64,000 bases of DNA from Closterium sp. NIES-65 (taxonomy: Eukaryota; Streptophyta; Zygnematophyceae; Desmidiales; Closteriaceae): positions 1,116,001 through 1,180,000 of the forward strand of contig CANXME010002068.1 of assembly GCA_948144175.1 (NCBI GenBank), written 5' to 3'. The translations under genes and the position numbers were made by a program. How positions within the stretch are numbered: the first letter of the stretch is position 1; every line of letters begins with the position of its first letter. The notes below the pieces were generated by a model. The model was given only the letters and a program-made list of their open reading frames with translations. It had not been told where the DNA came from and searched no databases. Positions 52,130 to 63,433 of the stretch are shown here, piece by piece.

Positions 52130-52730
52130 CCGAATCGCGCTTCGCGCTCTGACTTGCCCTACCCTTTCGCGGCCCCTTAGCGGCCTGCCCTGCTCCTGAG
52201 GCCCGTCGCGGCCCCCCTTTCCGGCCCCTTCGCGGCCCCTTAGCGGCCCCTTCGCGGCCCCTTAGCGGCCCCCTTCGCGGCCCCTTAGCGGCCCCTTCGC
52301 GGCCCCCCTTCGCGGCCCCGTAACAGCCCCTTCGCGGCCCCTTAGCGGCCCCTTCCCAGCCCCTTTGCGGCCCCTTCGCGGCCCCTTAGCGGCCCCTTCG
52401 CGGCCCTGCCCCGTTGCCCGTAGCGGCCCCGGCCCGTCGCCAGTCGCGGCCCCGCCCGGTCGCCACCCGGGTGTCGCCCCTGCCTCGTCGCCACGCCTCA
52501 GCGGGACCCGTGCGTCGCCCCCGCCTCGTCGCGATGCCCCTGCGGGACCCGCGAGGCGCGGCTCCTGCGCGTCGCGTCACCCCAACGGGACCCGGGCGTC
52601 GCCCCTGCTCGTCGCAACGCCCCTACGGGACCCGCGCGGTGTCGCCTCTGCCCGCCGCAGCGCCCTGCCCTAACCCGCGCCGGACCTTCGGACGGCCGCC
52701 CCTGCCCCCCCCCCCCCCCCCCCCCCCCCC
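52130..52730 (+). repeat. Copia-7 leader repeats and poly-C run
   Basis: From 52165 to 52410 the sense strand repeats GGCCCCTTCGC and GGCCCCTTAGC, alternating about twenty times; 52420-52660 carries looser CGTCGCC(A/C)C repeats. A C26 run at 52705-52730 ends the zone. In Copia-4 the complementary pattern occupies the same place, showing a common origin of these leaders. Confidence 0.88.
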
Positions 52731-53474
52731 TGCAGCAGCCGCCCCTGGCCCCTGGAGCAGCCGCCTCTGGCCCCTGGAGCAGCCGCCCCTACAGTAGCCG
52801 CCCCTGGCCCCTGGAGCAGCCGCCCCTACAACAGCTGCCCCTGGCCCCTGGAGCAGCCGCCCCTGTAGCTGCCGCGGAGCCCTCGCCCTGCAGTGGTAGC
52901 GGCCTCGCCGTTGCCGCCGCCGTACGCCTGCCCTTCTCCCCACTGGTGAGCACTGCCCTGCCCGTACTGCTGTTACTGCTACTCCTACTGCTACTGCTCT
53001 TTCTACTACTACTACTGATCCTAGAGTGGCTAGATGCAGCTCCAGCGCCGTCCGTGTGAGTCCCTCACACCCCAACAGCTTCGTGAGTGGTACGCTAGTA
53101 GGGGTTGTAGGGGTGGCCGCGCTGCTACTACTACTACTGCTGCTACTGCGGCTACTACCGCTACTGCTACTTCTATCAGGATTCGTCCTAAAGTGAGTAG
53201 TTCGGGAGCTTCTTGTAGTGGCCACGAGCATCTGCAGCATCGTCTGCGCGAGACCCTTTCCCCCCCGCAGCTTTGTGAGTGGTACGCTCAGAGTAGAGGG
53301 TCACTGAGTACTGCTCGCTGCCCATACGTCATTCGCACGGGTGTCCGGACTGGTCAGCCATGCGGGACTCCTGGTCACACAGAGTCCCGCTGCTTCGCCC
53401 GTCTGAGCGACGCTTGGCGTATGAAGTTTGGCAACGACGCTGAGCTCCCCTCTTGGCTGGAGCTGCTGAGGTAG
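52731..53474 (+). pseudogene. Copia-7 remnant of Gag with knuckle
   Basis: The UBN2-like domain is gone. What remains are CAGCCGCCCCTGGCCCCTGG repeats (52731-52870), CTACTGCTACT repeats (52965-53020 and 53128-53175), and an open frame 53034-53474 with QQLREWYASRG and QLCEWYAQSRG (a duplicated segment). The wide knuckle is CPYVIRTGVRTGQPC followed by GTPGHTESRC, i.e. C-X13-C-X4-H-X4-C. The REWYA segment is present twice, which looks like an internal duplication of about 200 bp. Confidence 0.8.
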
Positions 53475-54373
53475 ACGGTATAATGCGTATAATCTTTGCT
53501 CTTGACTATAATGCATTGTCTACTAGTGTTGAGGGTGCCTGTCACCTGTGTGTGCCGCCTTACCCCGGTATCCAGTCTGCTGCTCTAGGTGCTGGTGAGG
53601 CTGCTGCTCTAGGTGCTCGTGCGTCTCCTGCTCCAGGTGTCAGTGAGGCTGCTGCTCTAGGTGCTAGTGAGTCTCCTGCTCCAGGTGCTGGTGAGTCTGC
53701 TCTCTCTGGTGCTGCGCCTGCTGTGGTCTTGGACACCTTCACCCTTGACTCGGGTGCTTCCTGCTCCTTCTTTCGAGACCGCACCACCCTCACGCCGCTT
53801 AGTCGGCCGGTTGCAGTCTCCTCGGCAGACCCCTCTGGGGGTCTTGTCCTTGCTCACTACTCCACAGTCCTACCGTGTCCGGCGGCCCCGTCTGGCTCCC
53901 TGTCAGGTCTTTACCTCCTCTTGTTCTCTACGAACTTGGTGAGTGGTGCTGACCTACAGGATGGAGGGGTTGACCAGTTCACTCCTGCGAGTCAGCGAGT
54001 GACCCACTGCACGTTTGCTTGGACGGGCCGACACTTGGCCACGTTTACCCGTGAGCCGAGGTTGAGCCTGTACACACTGATGACCGAGTCTCCTTCGGTT
54101 ACTGCGTCTGGTCAGGTTGCTGCGTCGGGTCAGGTGTCTACTGCAGCGTCTCGGTGTGGTCTTGAGTCTGCCCCTTGCTCGTGTCGTCTGCTGTCCCACC
54201 ATACTCTCCTCTGGCACCACCGCCTTGGTCACCCCTCCTTGCCTCGTCTCCAAGGCATGGCCTCCCGTGTCCTTGTCTCTGGTCTCCCCAGGTCCCTCCC
54301 TCCCCCCGGGGCCTTCCCCTACCTGCGGGCCCTGCGTCGAGGGACAGCAATGCGCCGCTCCTCACTCCTCTGA
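53475..54373 (+). pseudogene. Copia-7 protease and GAG-pre-integrase, open frame of about 300 codons
   Basis: Starts in frame near 53453. Ala-rich GAGEAAALGARASPAPG repeats precede [20 protein letters not shown] (protease catalytic Asp). [20 protein letters not shown] marks the pre-integrase site. A small deletion at [13 protein letters not shown] shifts the frame, and the chain stops at 54371-54373. Confidence 0.87.
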
Positions 54374-55544
54374 GTTTCCTCTGACAAAGGATCCGCTGCA
54401 GACTCTCCACATGAACGTGTGGGGCCCCGCCCGCGTCCGTGGATAGGTGGTTGACGACTACTCGCATTACACCACAATCTTCCCCTTGTGCCGCAAGGGT
54501 GAGGTCACTGAGGTGTTATCGACTGGATCCGCGCTGCTCGTCTCCAGCTCAGAGAGAGTTTCGGCTCGGACTTTCCCGTTTTGCGTCTGCACTCCGGCAG
54601 AGGTGGAGAGTTTTCCTCCGACCTTCTGCGAGCCTTCTGTCGTGCACAGCGCATCCGCCATACGTTCACGCTTCCGGCCTCTCCACAGCAAAATGGGACT
54701 GCTGAGCGCCGCATTGGCATGGTCATGGACGTCGCTCATACGTCCATGATCCATGCAGCTGCTCCCCATTTTTTGTGGCCGTTCGCGGTTCGGTACGCGG
54801 CGCATCTGATCAACCTTCAGCCTCGGGTCTCCATGCCGGAGACCTCCCCTGCTCTGCGGTGGACGGGGAAGGTTGGCGATGCGTCTGCGTTCCGTGTCAG
54901 GGGATCTCGAGCTTTCGTCCTCGACTTCCTGCAGACAAGTTGTCCTCCCGTGCTGTTCCCTGCGTCTTCCTTGGCTTCCCCCCTGACGCGCCTGGTTGGC
55001 AGTTTTACCACCCCACCTCGTGCCGTGTTCTGTCCTCTCAGGACGTTACGTTCTACGAGCCGGTTCCCTACTACCGTCTCTTCCCCTACTGCACTGCTCC
55101 CCTTCCCCCCCCGTTGCTCTTCCTTGCGCCAGGTCCCCCCCTGATAGACCCCCTCCCCCCCCAGGGTCCTGCCCCCTCAGGTGTGTCCCAGGTAGACGCG
55201 GTTGAGCCTGTCGAGGTAGCTGTTGACTTTGGTGCTGCTAGGGGTGCTGAGCCTGCGGATGCCAGGTCTGGGGGTGCTGAGCCTAAGCGTGCGGAGCCTA
55301 GGGGTGGTGACTGTGGGGGTGCTGAGCCTGGGGGTGCTGAGTCTGGGGGTGGTGAGCATGGGGTTGCCGAGTCTGGGGGTGCGGAGCCTGAGGGTGCTGG
55401 GCCTACTCGTGTGGAGTATGGTGGTGCTGGGCCTGGAGGTCCTTCCGGTGCTTCGTCCCGGCGGGAGGCTCTCTCTCCGTAGGAGCTGCGCGAGTGGTTT
55501 GCTAGGCGCTGGCGCCGTGCTGCTGGAGCTGGTGGTGCTTCCGG
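54374..55544 (+). pseudogene. Copia-7 integrase and first part of linker
   Basis: LHMNVWGP (first catalytic Asp replaced by Asn) lies near 54405-54430. After a TAG and a deletion of the YFLLVV block at about 54445, VDDYSHYTTIFP continues. HSGRGGE (second catalytic Asp replaced by Gly) is near 54590, and [15 protein letters not shown] (Glu present) near 54690. Two of three catalytic residues are therefore lost. A frameshift occurs at the RDLSADKL block (54920), and the linker array is open to about 55482. The hAT-like MITE begins at 55545. Confidence 0.85.
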
Positions 55545-56429
55545 CAGGGCTGACGTTTCATTTTACCCCTCCCTCAATCTGGGAAAAAATTCCCCCCTGA
55601 ATTATGGGTGCACATTTTTTGGAAGTACGCTACCTTGATTGCTCAGTGTTCAACGACGTGTCACTCTGATTCGTCAGGGTTCAGAGCATGAAATCAGGGT
55701 ACACGTATTCACCTGGTCCAATGCTAGATTCACCCGGCAGTTGTATCTTCATCACGTTTGTCGGCATGCAGGGGGTTTACTGATTGGCGGTTGACACAAC
55801 TGTACAGAGTTGACCCCACATTCATGGAAAGTATGTGATAATTTGGTACACGTCATCACTTTCTGCGTCAGGAATTGTGGAAAAACGACTTCGAGAAGAA
55901 TGATCGCGTCAAAAATCACTTCGCTAGTAGGTGAGCATGGATTGAGTCAAGGGGCAGACGCGAAATTTCACCACGTCGCCTCCGAACCATCTCGAACCAC
56001 GGTCAGTTTTCCCTTCATGAGATCGAAGCGCGGCACTGTTTGGCTTGCACTGGCGTGTACTGCTGTGCTAGAAATGGACTGTACTGTACAACAGAGAGAG
56101 TGTGTTTCTTGTCTGCGCGTGAAAGGGCTCCTCACATGGATACAAACGAAGTCATGATTACGCGCATAGGGGTTATCGGGACAAAGTTTTCGAGGAAGCT
56201 TCGTCCCGATAACATGGCATTCAGAGTCCACAGGATGCGTACACAGTATTAACAGGGTCCATGAGAACACTACTCCGAGAGTGAACATAAAATTTCAGGG
56301 CCCTCTTAAGTGATACTCTGAATGCATCAGGGTTCAAAAGTCTATAAAGCTGAAGTTAAAGGGATCGCAAGGTGACAAGTCTGAAATCACCTTGAAATCA
56401 GGGTAATTTCCCGGATAAAATCAGCCCTG
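55545..56429. mobile_element. hAT-like MITE, 885 bp
   Basis: Terminal inverted repeats CAGGGCTGA at both ends and a perfect 8-bp TSD GCTTCCGG (55537-55544 and 56430-56437). Eight-base TSDs and CAGGG ends are typical of the hAT superfamily. CAGGGT occurs internally near both ends (55675, 55695, 56253, 56328, 56399), as expected for subterminal transposase-binding repeats. A hairpin at 56172-56213 has arms GTTATCGGGAC and its complement. No transposase is encoded. It is AT-richer than its surroundings and sits in the Gly/Ala-coding linker of Copia-7. Confidence 0.88.
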
Positions 56430-57341
56430 GCTTCCGGCGCTGGAGGTTCTGCTGCGGCTAGAGGTCCTTCTGCTGCTGGGGCTGCTGGGGGTTCTGGAGC
56501 CACGGGTCCCGGAGGTGCTCGTACTGGAGGTACTGGAGCTACCGGGCCTGGTGCTGCTCCTGGAATTGGAGCTGCTGGCGGTGCTGGAGCCAGTGGTGCT
56601 GCTGGAGTAGGTGCTGAAAGGGGTGGAGCTAGAGGTGGTGCTGGAGCTGGTGCTCCTGTGGGTGCTAGAGTTGGCGCTACTGGAGCAGCTGGTGGAGCTG
56701 TTGGAGCTGACACTGGGGGCGCTGGTGCTGTCCCTGCTGGTTCAGGAGGTGCTACGCGGCGACGGCCGTACTTCGTTCCGCTCCTTGAGCAGGTTCTTGA
56801 TCTTCCGCCTTCTACTGGTCCTGCTCCTTCCTTAGAGTGTCCACCGCCTGTCCAGTCCGAGTCACAGTTACAGCTGGCCTCCCCCCTGCCTGCTCCTTCT
56901 CCCTACACTGGTCCTACTAGAGGTCTTGCTGAGCGTCGTCAGCCTGCGTCTCATCCTACGTCGCCTGTTCGTGCTGCTCGCACTGGTCATCGTGTTCCGC
57001 GTCAGCGTCCTCCTGCGGTCCCAGGCACGCACCAGATGGCACTGCGTCCTTCGACTGCTCCACTGCGTGTCCCTTTGCCGTCTCCTCCAGAGTCCTCTCT
57101 TCCTGCACTTGCTGACCCGGAGTCGGACTCCCTTCGTACTGCCAGCCCTACTGTCACGCGTCTCCTGGCTACTATTGTCACTGACCCTTCCTTTGAGTCC
57201 ACTACTGTGTCTACCTTAGTTGCACCTGAGGGAGACTCGGATGCACCAGACATCCGGAATCCGCGCTCTTACGTAGAGGCGATAGAGGGTCCCTACTCCT
57301 CTCAGTGGCAGTCAGCCATGGATGCAGAGATGGCTTTCTAG
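56430..57341 (+). pseudogene. Copia-7 linker, second part, and RT start
   Basis: Resumes the Gly/Ala-rich linker, then PYFVPLLEQVLDLPP and the Ser/Pro-rich stretch up to [14 protein letters not shown] and SAMDAEMAF. TAG at 57339-57341 replaces the Trp of the MASWKS motif. About 150 bp between ALV and APEGDSDAPDI are missing relative to Copia-6. Confidence 0.82.
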
Positions 57342-58833
57342 AAGTCCACAGGCACCTATGTCAACGAGGTTCCCCCACCTGGGGCGAACATCTCCAGTGG
57401 CATGTGGATTTTCAGGGTGAAGCGGCCGCCGAGTTCTCCGCCCGTCTTCAAGGCGCGTTATGTGGCTCGAGGCTTCAGTCAGCGGCAGGGAGTTGACTAC
57501 TTTCAGACCTTCTCTCCCACCCAAAAGATGACCACTCTTCGGGTGCTGCTGCACATAGCCGCTCAGCGCGACTACGAGCTTCACTCTCTTGACTTCAGCA
57601 CTGCTTTCCTACAGGGCAGCCTGCACGAGGAGATCTGGCTGCGCCGCCCACCTTGCTTCACTGGATCGTTTCCTCCTGGTACCCAGTGGAGCGTCCGGCG
57701 GCCGGTCTAGAGGTTTCCGTCAGGCGCCCCGTGAGTAGCACGACACACTGAGGACTACACTTGCGGCTCTTGGGTTTGCTCCTTCTACTGCCGACCCGTC
57801 GCTGTTTCTACGCACCGACACCTCTTTGCCGCCATTCTATATCCTCATGTACGTCGACGACTTGGTCTTCGCCACAGCTGACACAGCTGGACTTGCCCAC
57901 GTGAAGTTCGAGCTGCAGAAGAGACACACGTGCACAGACCTGGGTGAACTGCGCAGCTACCTTGGCTTGCAGATCACCCGGGACAGAGCACAGCGCACCA
58001 TTACCCTGACTCAGTCACACATGGTGCAGCAGGAACTTCAGCGCTTCGGCTTCACGTACTCCTCGCCTCAGGCCACTCCTCTGTCTACTCGCCACTCGCT
58101 CTCAGTTCTGCCTTCGGATGAGTCCGTAGATTCGAGTGGCCCGTACCCAGAGCTTGTTGGCTGCCTCATGTACCTAATGACCTGCACTAGACCTGACCTG
58201 GCATACCCTGTTAGCATTTTGGCACGCTATGTTGCTCCTGGGAGACACCGACCAGAGCACATGGCTGCAGCGAAGAGGGTGTTGCTCTACTTGTGCAGTA
58301 CATTGGACATGGGGCTCGTGCTTGGAGGGCGGAGTTCAGTGGTCCTCACTGGTCACGTAGACGCGTCTTGGGTTGACGACCTGGCTACGCAGCGGTCGTC
58401 ACAGGGTTACACCTTCAGCCTTGGTTCCGGCTCTGTTTCGTGGTGGTCTACCTGCTCGTCTTCTGTTCTCAGCTCCAGTTGTGAGGCTGAGATCTACGCA
58501 GGGGCCATGGCTGCACAGGAGTTACGCTGGCTCACTTACCTGCTGAGTGATCAGGGAGAGCCGCCTCGTTCTCCTCCAATTCTGTACGTAGACAACAAGG
58601 CCCTGCTGGCCTTGTGTCGGGAGCACTGACTGGAGCACAGAACGAAGCACATTGCTTTTCGCTACTTCCTTGCTCGTGAGCTAAAGCAGCGTGGTCAGCT
58701 GCGCCTTGCTTACGTGGCCTCTCGGGCCAACACTGCTAATATCTTTACCATGGCACTTCAGCCTTGTGATCATCAGCGCTTTTGTACGATGCTAGGTCTT
58801 GTGCCTACTTGGCCTCACTTGCTCACTTCTTGA
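57342..58833 (+). pseudogene. Copia-7 reverse transcriptase and RNase H
   Basis: [20 protein letters not shown] to [13 protein letters not shown] is open, ending in TAG at 57708-57710, with a frame change there. From 57826 the frame is open with [37 protein letters not shown] and YVDNKAL to TGA at 58627-58629 (AGA in others). In the same frame it continues with RTKHIAFRYF and NTANIFTMAL, where the last RNase H Asp is Asn, to the TGA at 58831-58833. Confidence 0.88.
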
Positions 58834-59183
58834 CTTTGCTTGTACTGTGATCTATATATTTCTGCACTTGCATGCTTTCCCTTGCTAGGTTGAGATCACT
58901 GCCTTGCTTGTTCACCTTGATATATAACTCTGCATGTGAACTGGCCTTGTGCTTTTGCTCAGATTGTGTGGTGACGTTGTGATCCACCCTGAGCTTGCCT
59001 TGCTTTGCTTGACTGGTCTTGTGACCTCTTGTTCTCCCCCACTTTGCCTATGGGGGTGTGTTAAACATATATGACATAGTCTGTGTAGGTTGAAGTGGGG
59101 TAGACTATATGGGGTACAACACTGCTAGGTTTTCTCACTTGTACCCATCTCCTTGCTAGTTCAATCATTCCTATTTCTTCACA
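58834..59183 (+). repeat. 3' UTR, polypurine tract and 3' LTR of Copia-7
   Basis: The UTR keeps the conserved block CCTGAGCTTGCCTTGCTTTG and TTCTCCCCCACTTTGCC. The tract CTATGGGGGTG is 59048-59058 and the LTR 59059-59183 (TGTTAAACAT; the 5' copy reads TGTCAAACAT). Confidence 0.9.
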
Positions 59184-60089
59184 ATATCACCCAGGTATCA
59201 TCATATGGCATATTATTCTTGAAGTGTTTTGAACAATACAATCAATACTGTAGTTCGGGGTTTGCTTTTGGTGAGCACGAAGCCAACAAAAAACTGTTTG
59301 ATTGGAATGTTATCATGTGGTCTTAACCAGTTAGTCCATATTTGCCTCTCACAAAAGCTTTGCCCCTTCCGTATCAAATTCGCGCCCTGACACAGCTGAT
59401 TCCCTCCCTGACTTAGCAAACCCGCCTTCTGACACTGTGAATTCGCCCTTGTGACACCTGAGAATTTCCTAAATCCACCGCCCCGTGAAATCGCACCATA
59501 GCATGGGAATGGGGGGGTCTAATATTAATCACCCCACAAAGGGGGGGTATAACGAATTCGAGGCTTGATAGAGGACCCCCCCCCCCCCCCCGGTATTAGC
59601 ACCCGGGGGTGTTGCATACGGCATATTTAGGCTCGACATAAAGTCTCTAACCCGGGTGTTACTAGAAGGTTCCGCAGGTCGTGAAGCGTCCCAAATGGGT
59701 CCTTCCCAAATTAAGTAAAAGGCTCTCAGTTGCTACTGAAAAAAAGAGAATTCAGTGCCTTTAACCATAATAAATATAGTTCAAGCAACGAATCGAAGAA
59801 ATCAAGCAAAGGCATGCAAAGTCATTTGAAGCTAAGCAATATAATGCATGAGAAATTAGATAAAGGTAAGGTTAGCCATCGTACTCTCACACTAGGAGCT
59901 AGTAGTAGACGGACCCTCTATTGATAGGTCACGCCGCTCGCCCAACCCAGTCGACCGTCACTGAGTGACTGTGCCGATCCACACAGTCGACCATGCTCGG
60001 CTGAACAAGGAGGGATCAGGGGTAGATAGTCCCATACTGCTTAGCGAGAAAATCCACAGTGACTTAGGGGCTAGCCACAGCTGAATCAA
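59184..60089. other. No recognisable gene; start is Gypsy-B LTR sequence
   Basis: The first bases continue the Gypsy-B LTR after Copia-7. Four degenerate units of about 20 bp around CTGACAC and GAATTCGCCC lie at 59387-59460. A C14 run is at 59578-59591. A plus-strand frame (59730-59924, 64 codons) is Lys/Ser-rich with no motif I know. Confidence 0.4.
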
Positions 60090-60885
60090 TACTGCCACAG
60101 CCCCGACTGAGCACAACATTAACAAGACATCGAAGCAGTGTAAAAGAAAAAAAAGCTGAGAACCGCCTATTGAGGAAAGCCTCAAAGCATGAGTTTTAAC
60201 AGGACATATTGGAGTTTTAGGCCACGTGATTTCAGCCAGCGGCGTGGAAGTAGACCAGAACAAAATTGCGTCGATTCAGGTTTGGCAAGCACTGACAAAT
60301 CGGACTGGCCTGCAAAGATTTATGGGATTTGTCAACTAAGTGCGTTGGTTCGTCCCTGACATGGAAAAGCTGACTGCCCCTCTGATTGACTTGTCGAGGA
60401 AGAGGGTTTTGTACATGTGGCAGGAGAAAGAGCAAACTACCTTCTCTGCCTTTAAACAAAAATTGTGTTCGCCGCACCTGCTACACATCAGTGATCCTCA
60501 TCATCCATTCGAGCTCGTCACTGACGCAAGCGACATCGCCGTTGGAGTCGTACTGTTGTAGGACTTTGAGAATGGCCTCCAAGCTTCAATACCTTCGCGC
60601 CCAATCAAATATCAACCCCCGACAGATGCCATGGTTGATTGGATGTAGCCTAATTTTAACTACATTGTAACGTACAAAAAGGGGAGCATTGGACATTGCC
60701 GACACCCTCAGCACAGCCCAGCTGCATGCCATCCTACTCGCCCAAACCAACAAGCTACTGACAAGACTATTTACCCATGGCTACCGCACCAACCCATTTT
60801 TTATCACTGGAAATTCGCAGCAGCTCATAAAGGCTAAGGGAATTTATGACTGGCACCAATCGTATCTAGGTACTTGCATATAGAC
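60090..60885 (+). pseudogene. Gypsy-C: RT end and RNase H relic
   Basis: Plus-strand reading gives VEVDQNKIASIQVWQALTNR and LQRFMGFVN, a stop, then VRWFVPDMEKLTAPLIDLSR, a typical RT thumb/connection segment. LLHISDPHHPFELVTDASDI and AVGVVLL (RNase H, catalytic Asp present) follow to the TAG near 60560. After a frameshift, NYIVTYKKGS and ADTLSTAQLHAILLAQT correspond to the RNase H end. The relic breaks off at about 60885, where Copia-8 begins in the opposite orientation. It resembles Gypsy-D at 6350-6800. Confidence 0.75.
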
Positions 60886-62535
60886 TGCTATGGGAACACG
60901 ACTACCAGTGCGACGCGCACGAACAGGCGAGGCAGGACGAGATGCAGGCTCATGACGCTCAGTAAGACCTCCAGGCTGCTCAGTGTAAGGAGAAGGAGCA
61001 GGCAGCGGGGATGCTGGCAGTAGCTGTGGCTGGGACTGGTCAGGTGGTGGACATAGGAAGGAAGGAGCAAGGTCAGCAGAAGGCAAGAGACCAAGAACCT
61101 GCTGAAGCAGTGGAACGAAGTACGGTCGTGGCCGAACAGCACCTCCAGCACCAGCACCGACAGCACCAGTACCTCCAACAGTTCCAGCTCCAATAGCACC
61201 TCCAGTAGCTCCAGCTCCAGCAACACCTCCAGCTCCAGTAGCTCCAGCAGTACCTTTAGCCCCAGCAGCTCTAGTACCTCCTGTACAAGCCCCTCCGAGA
61301 CTAGCGGCTCCAATACCTCCAGCAGCTCCAGCTTTAGCAGCACCTCCAGCAGCTCCAGCTTTAGCAGCACCTCCACCAGCTCCAGCTCCAGCAGCACCTC
61401 CAGCTCCAGTAGCTCCAGTACCTCCAGCAACACCAGCACCTCCAGCAGCTCCAGCTGTACCTTCGGCCCCACCAGCTCCATCACCTCCGGGACTAGCGGC
61501 TTTAGCACCTCCAGCAGCTCCAGCTCCAGCAGCACCACTCCGGAGGCTCCAGCGCCAAGAAAACCACTCGTGCAGCTGCAATGGAGAGAGAGACCCCGGC
61601 TGTGATAAGACACCCGAAGGGCCTCCAAGCTCAGCACACTCGGGCTTAGCACCCCTAGGCTCAGTACCTCCAGGCTGTGCATGCTCAGGCTCAGCACCCC
61701 CAGGCTCCGCACTCGCAAGCTGAGCACCCCCAGGCTCTGCACCCGCAGGCTCAGCACCCCCAGGCTCTGCACCCTCAGACTCAGCAACCCTAGGCTCAGC
61801 ACCCCCAGGCTCTGCACGCTCAAGGTCAGCACCCCTAGGCCCCGCACCCGCAAGCTCAGCACCCCCAGACGCAACACCTCTAGCAGCACCAGAGTCGACA
61901 GCAACCTCGACAGGCTCGACAGGGTCTACCTGGGACACACATGAGGGAGCACGACCCAGAGGGGGGAGGGGGTCTACCGGAGGAGGACCTGGTGCGAGGA
62001 AGAGCGGCGGGGAAGGGAGAGGGGCAGTGCGGTAGGGGAAGAGACAGTAAAAGGGAACCCACTTGTCAAACGTGACGTCCTGAGAGGGCAGGACATGGCG
62101 CGAGGTGGGGTGGTAAAACTGCCAGCCAGGCGCGTCAAGGACATAGCCAAGGAAGACACAAGGAACGGCACGGGAGGAGTGCTTGTTCGCGGACGTATCA
62201 CGGACAAAGGCTCGACATCCCCAGACCCAGAACACCGACGCATCGCCAACCTCCCCTGTCCAACGCAGTGTGGGCGAGGTCTCCAGCAAGGAGACACGGG
62301 GCCAAAGGTTGAGCTGATGCGCAGCGTACTGGACTGCAAACGGCCACAGAAAATGGGGGGCAGCTGCATGGATCATGAAGGTACGAGCGACCTCCATGAC
62401 TAAGCCAATGCGGCGCTCAGCAACCTCATTTTGCTGCGGAGAGGCCGGAAACGTGAACGTCTGGCGAATGCCCTCCGCACGATAGAAGGCCCGCAAGAGG
62501 TCGGAGGAAAACTCACCACCTCTGTCAGAGTGCAC
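60886..62535 (-). pseudogene. Copia-8 integrase C-terminal half and linker, open for about 550 codons
   Basis: Begins HSDRGGEFSSDLLRAFYRAE (second catalytic Asp), NEVAERRIGLVMEVAR (catalytic Glu), then WGCRAFVRDTSANKHSSRAV. The pentapeptide array is degenerate ([24 protein letters not shown], 61640-61870) and is followed by a GAAGGAKAASPGG-type Gly/Ala linker and [20 protein letters not shown]. The frame has no stop until it runs past the truncation point into Gypsy-C sequence. The linker is longer in its Gly/Ala part than in Copia-6. Confidence 0.87.
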
Positions 62536-63430
62536 ACACAGAACTGGAAGGTCCGTCTCGAACCGCTCGCGGAGCTGGAGACGAACAGTGCGGATCTAAG
62601 GGATCAGGACATCAGGGACCCCCCCCCTTGCGTTGCATGGGGAAGACCATGGTGTAACGCGAGTAGTCGTCGACAACCAGCAGAAAGTACCGCTCGTGGC
62701 CCTGTCCACGGACGCGGGCTAGGCCCCACACGTCCAGGTGGAGAGTCTGCAGGGGAGCCTCTGTCGGGGGGAACGGGGAGGAGTGAGGAGCGGCGCGCTA
62801 CCGCCCCTCAACACAGGGAAGGCAAGGAGGGGCATGCGAGGGTGGGAGGGGAGGCAGAGACCTGGGAAGACCAGAGACAATGAGACGGTAGTGCATGCCA
62901 CGTAGGCGTGCCACAGAGGGGTGACTAAGGCGGTGGCGCCAATGTAGCGTCTGGTGCGATAGGGCGCGACACGAGCAGGGGGCAGCAAGCTGACCTGACA
63001 CAGACACAGACGCAGCTACCTGAGGAGGCACAGTAGTCAGTGTGTACAGACTCGACCCAGGCCGACGGGTGAACGTGGCTAGGTGGCGACCGGTCTGGGG
63101 GCACGTACAGATCGCCACACGCTGCTGTCCAGGGGTGAAGGTGTCAACCCCCACATCCTGGAGGACAGCAGTGCTCACCGAGTTCGTAGATTACGAGGGG
63201 AGGTGGAGACCTGACAGTGACCCAGACGGAACTGCTGGACAAGGCAGAATAGTGGAGGAACGTGTAAGGACTGGGCCCCGAGAGGGGCCACCCAAAGAGA
63301 CAGCAATAGGTGCAGAGAGCGGTGTGACTGTGGTACTGTTGCGGGAAGCACCTGAGTCAAGCGTGAAGGTGTGCAGGGCCGCAGTAGACGTAGTACAAGA
63401 GAGAGCAGACTCACCAGCACCTAGGGCAGC
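62536..63430 (-). pseudogene. Copia-8 protease, pre-integrase and integrase N-terminal half
   Basis: HHRLSHPSVARLRGM-like and CLPCVEGR mark the pre-integrase zinc site. LDVWGL-like sequence near 62725 carries the first integrase Asp. A C9 run near 62625 and a TAG near 62597 break the frame. The protease active site near 63340 reads LDSGASRNSTTVTPLSAPIA, lacking the FFRD residues that follow in other copies by a small deletion. A TAA-type stop lies near 63190. Confidence 0.75.
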
Positions 63431-63433
63431 AGC

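Larger units (their letters stand above)
51929..59183 (+). mobile_element. Copia-7: copia element with gag deletion and a hAT-like insertion
   Basis: Perfect TSD ATATC (51924-51928 and 59184-59188). LTRs of 125 bp at 51929-52053 and 59059-59183 with 5 differences. The N-terminal Gag domain is missing: sequence passes from leader repeats and a poly-C run to the knuckle region. Several stops and frameshifts follow. Inserted in the LTR of Gypsy-B. Confidence 0.94.
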
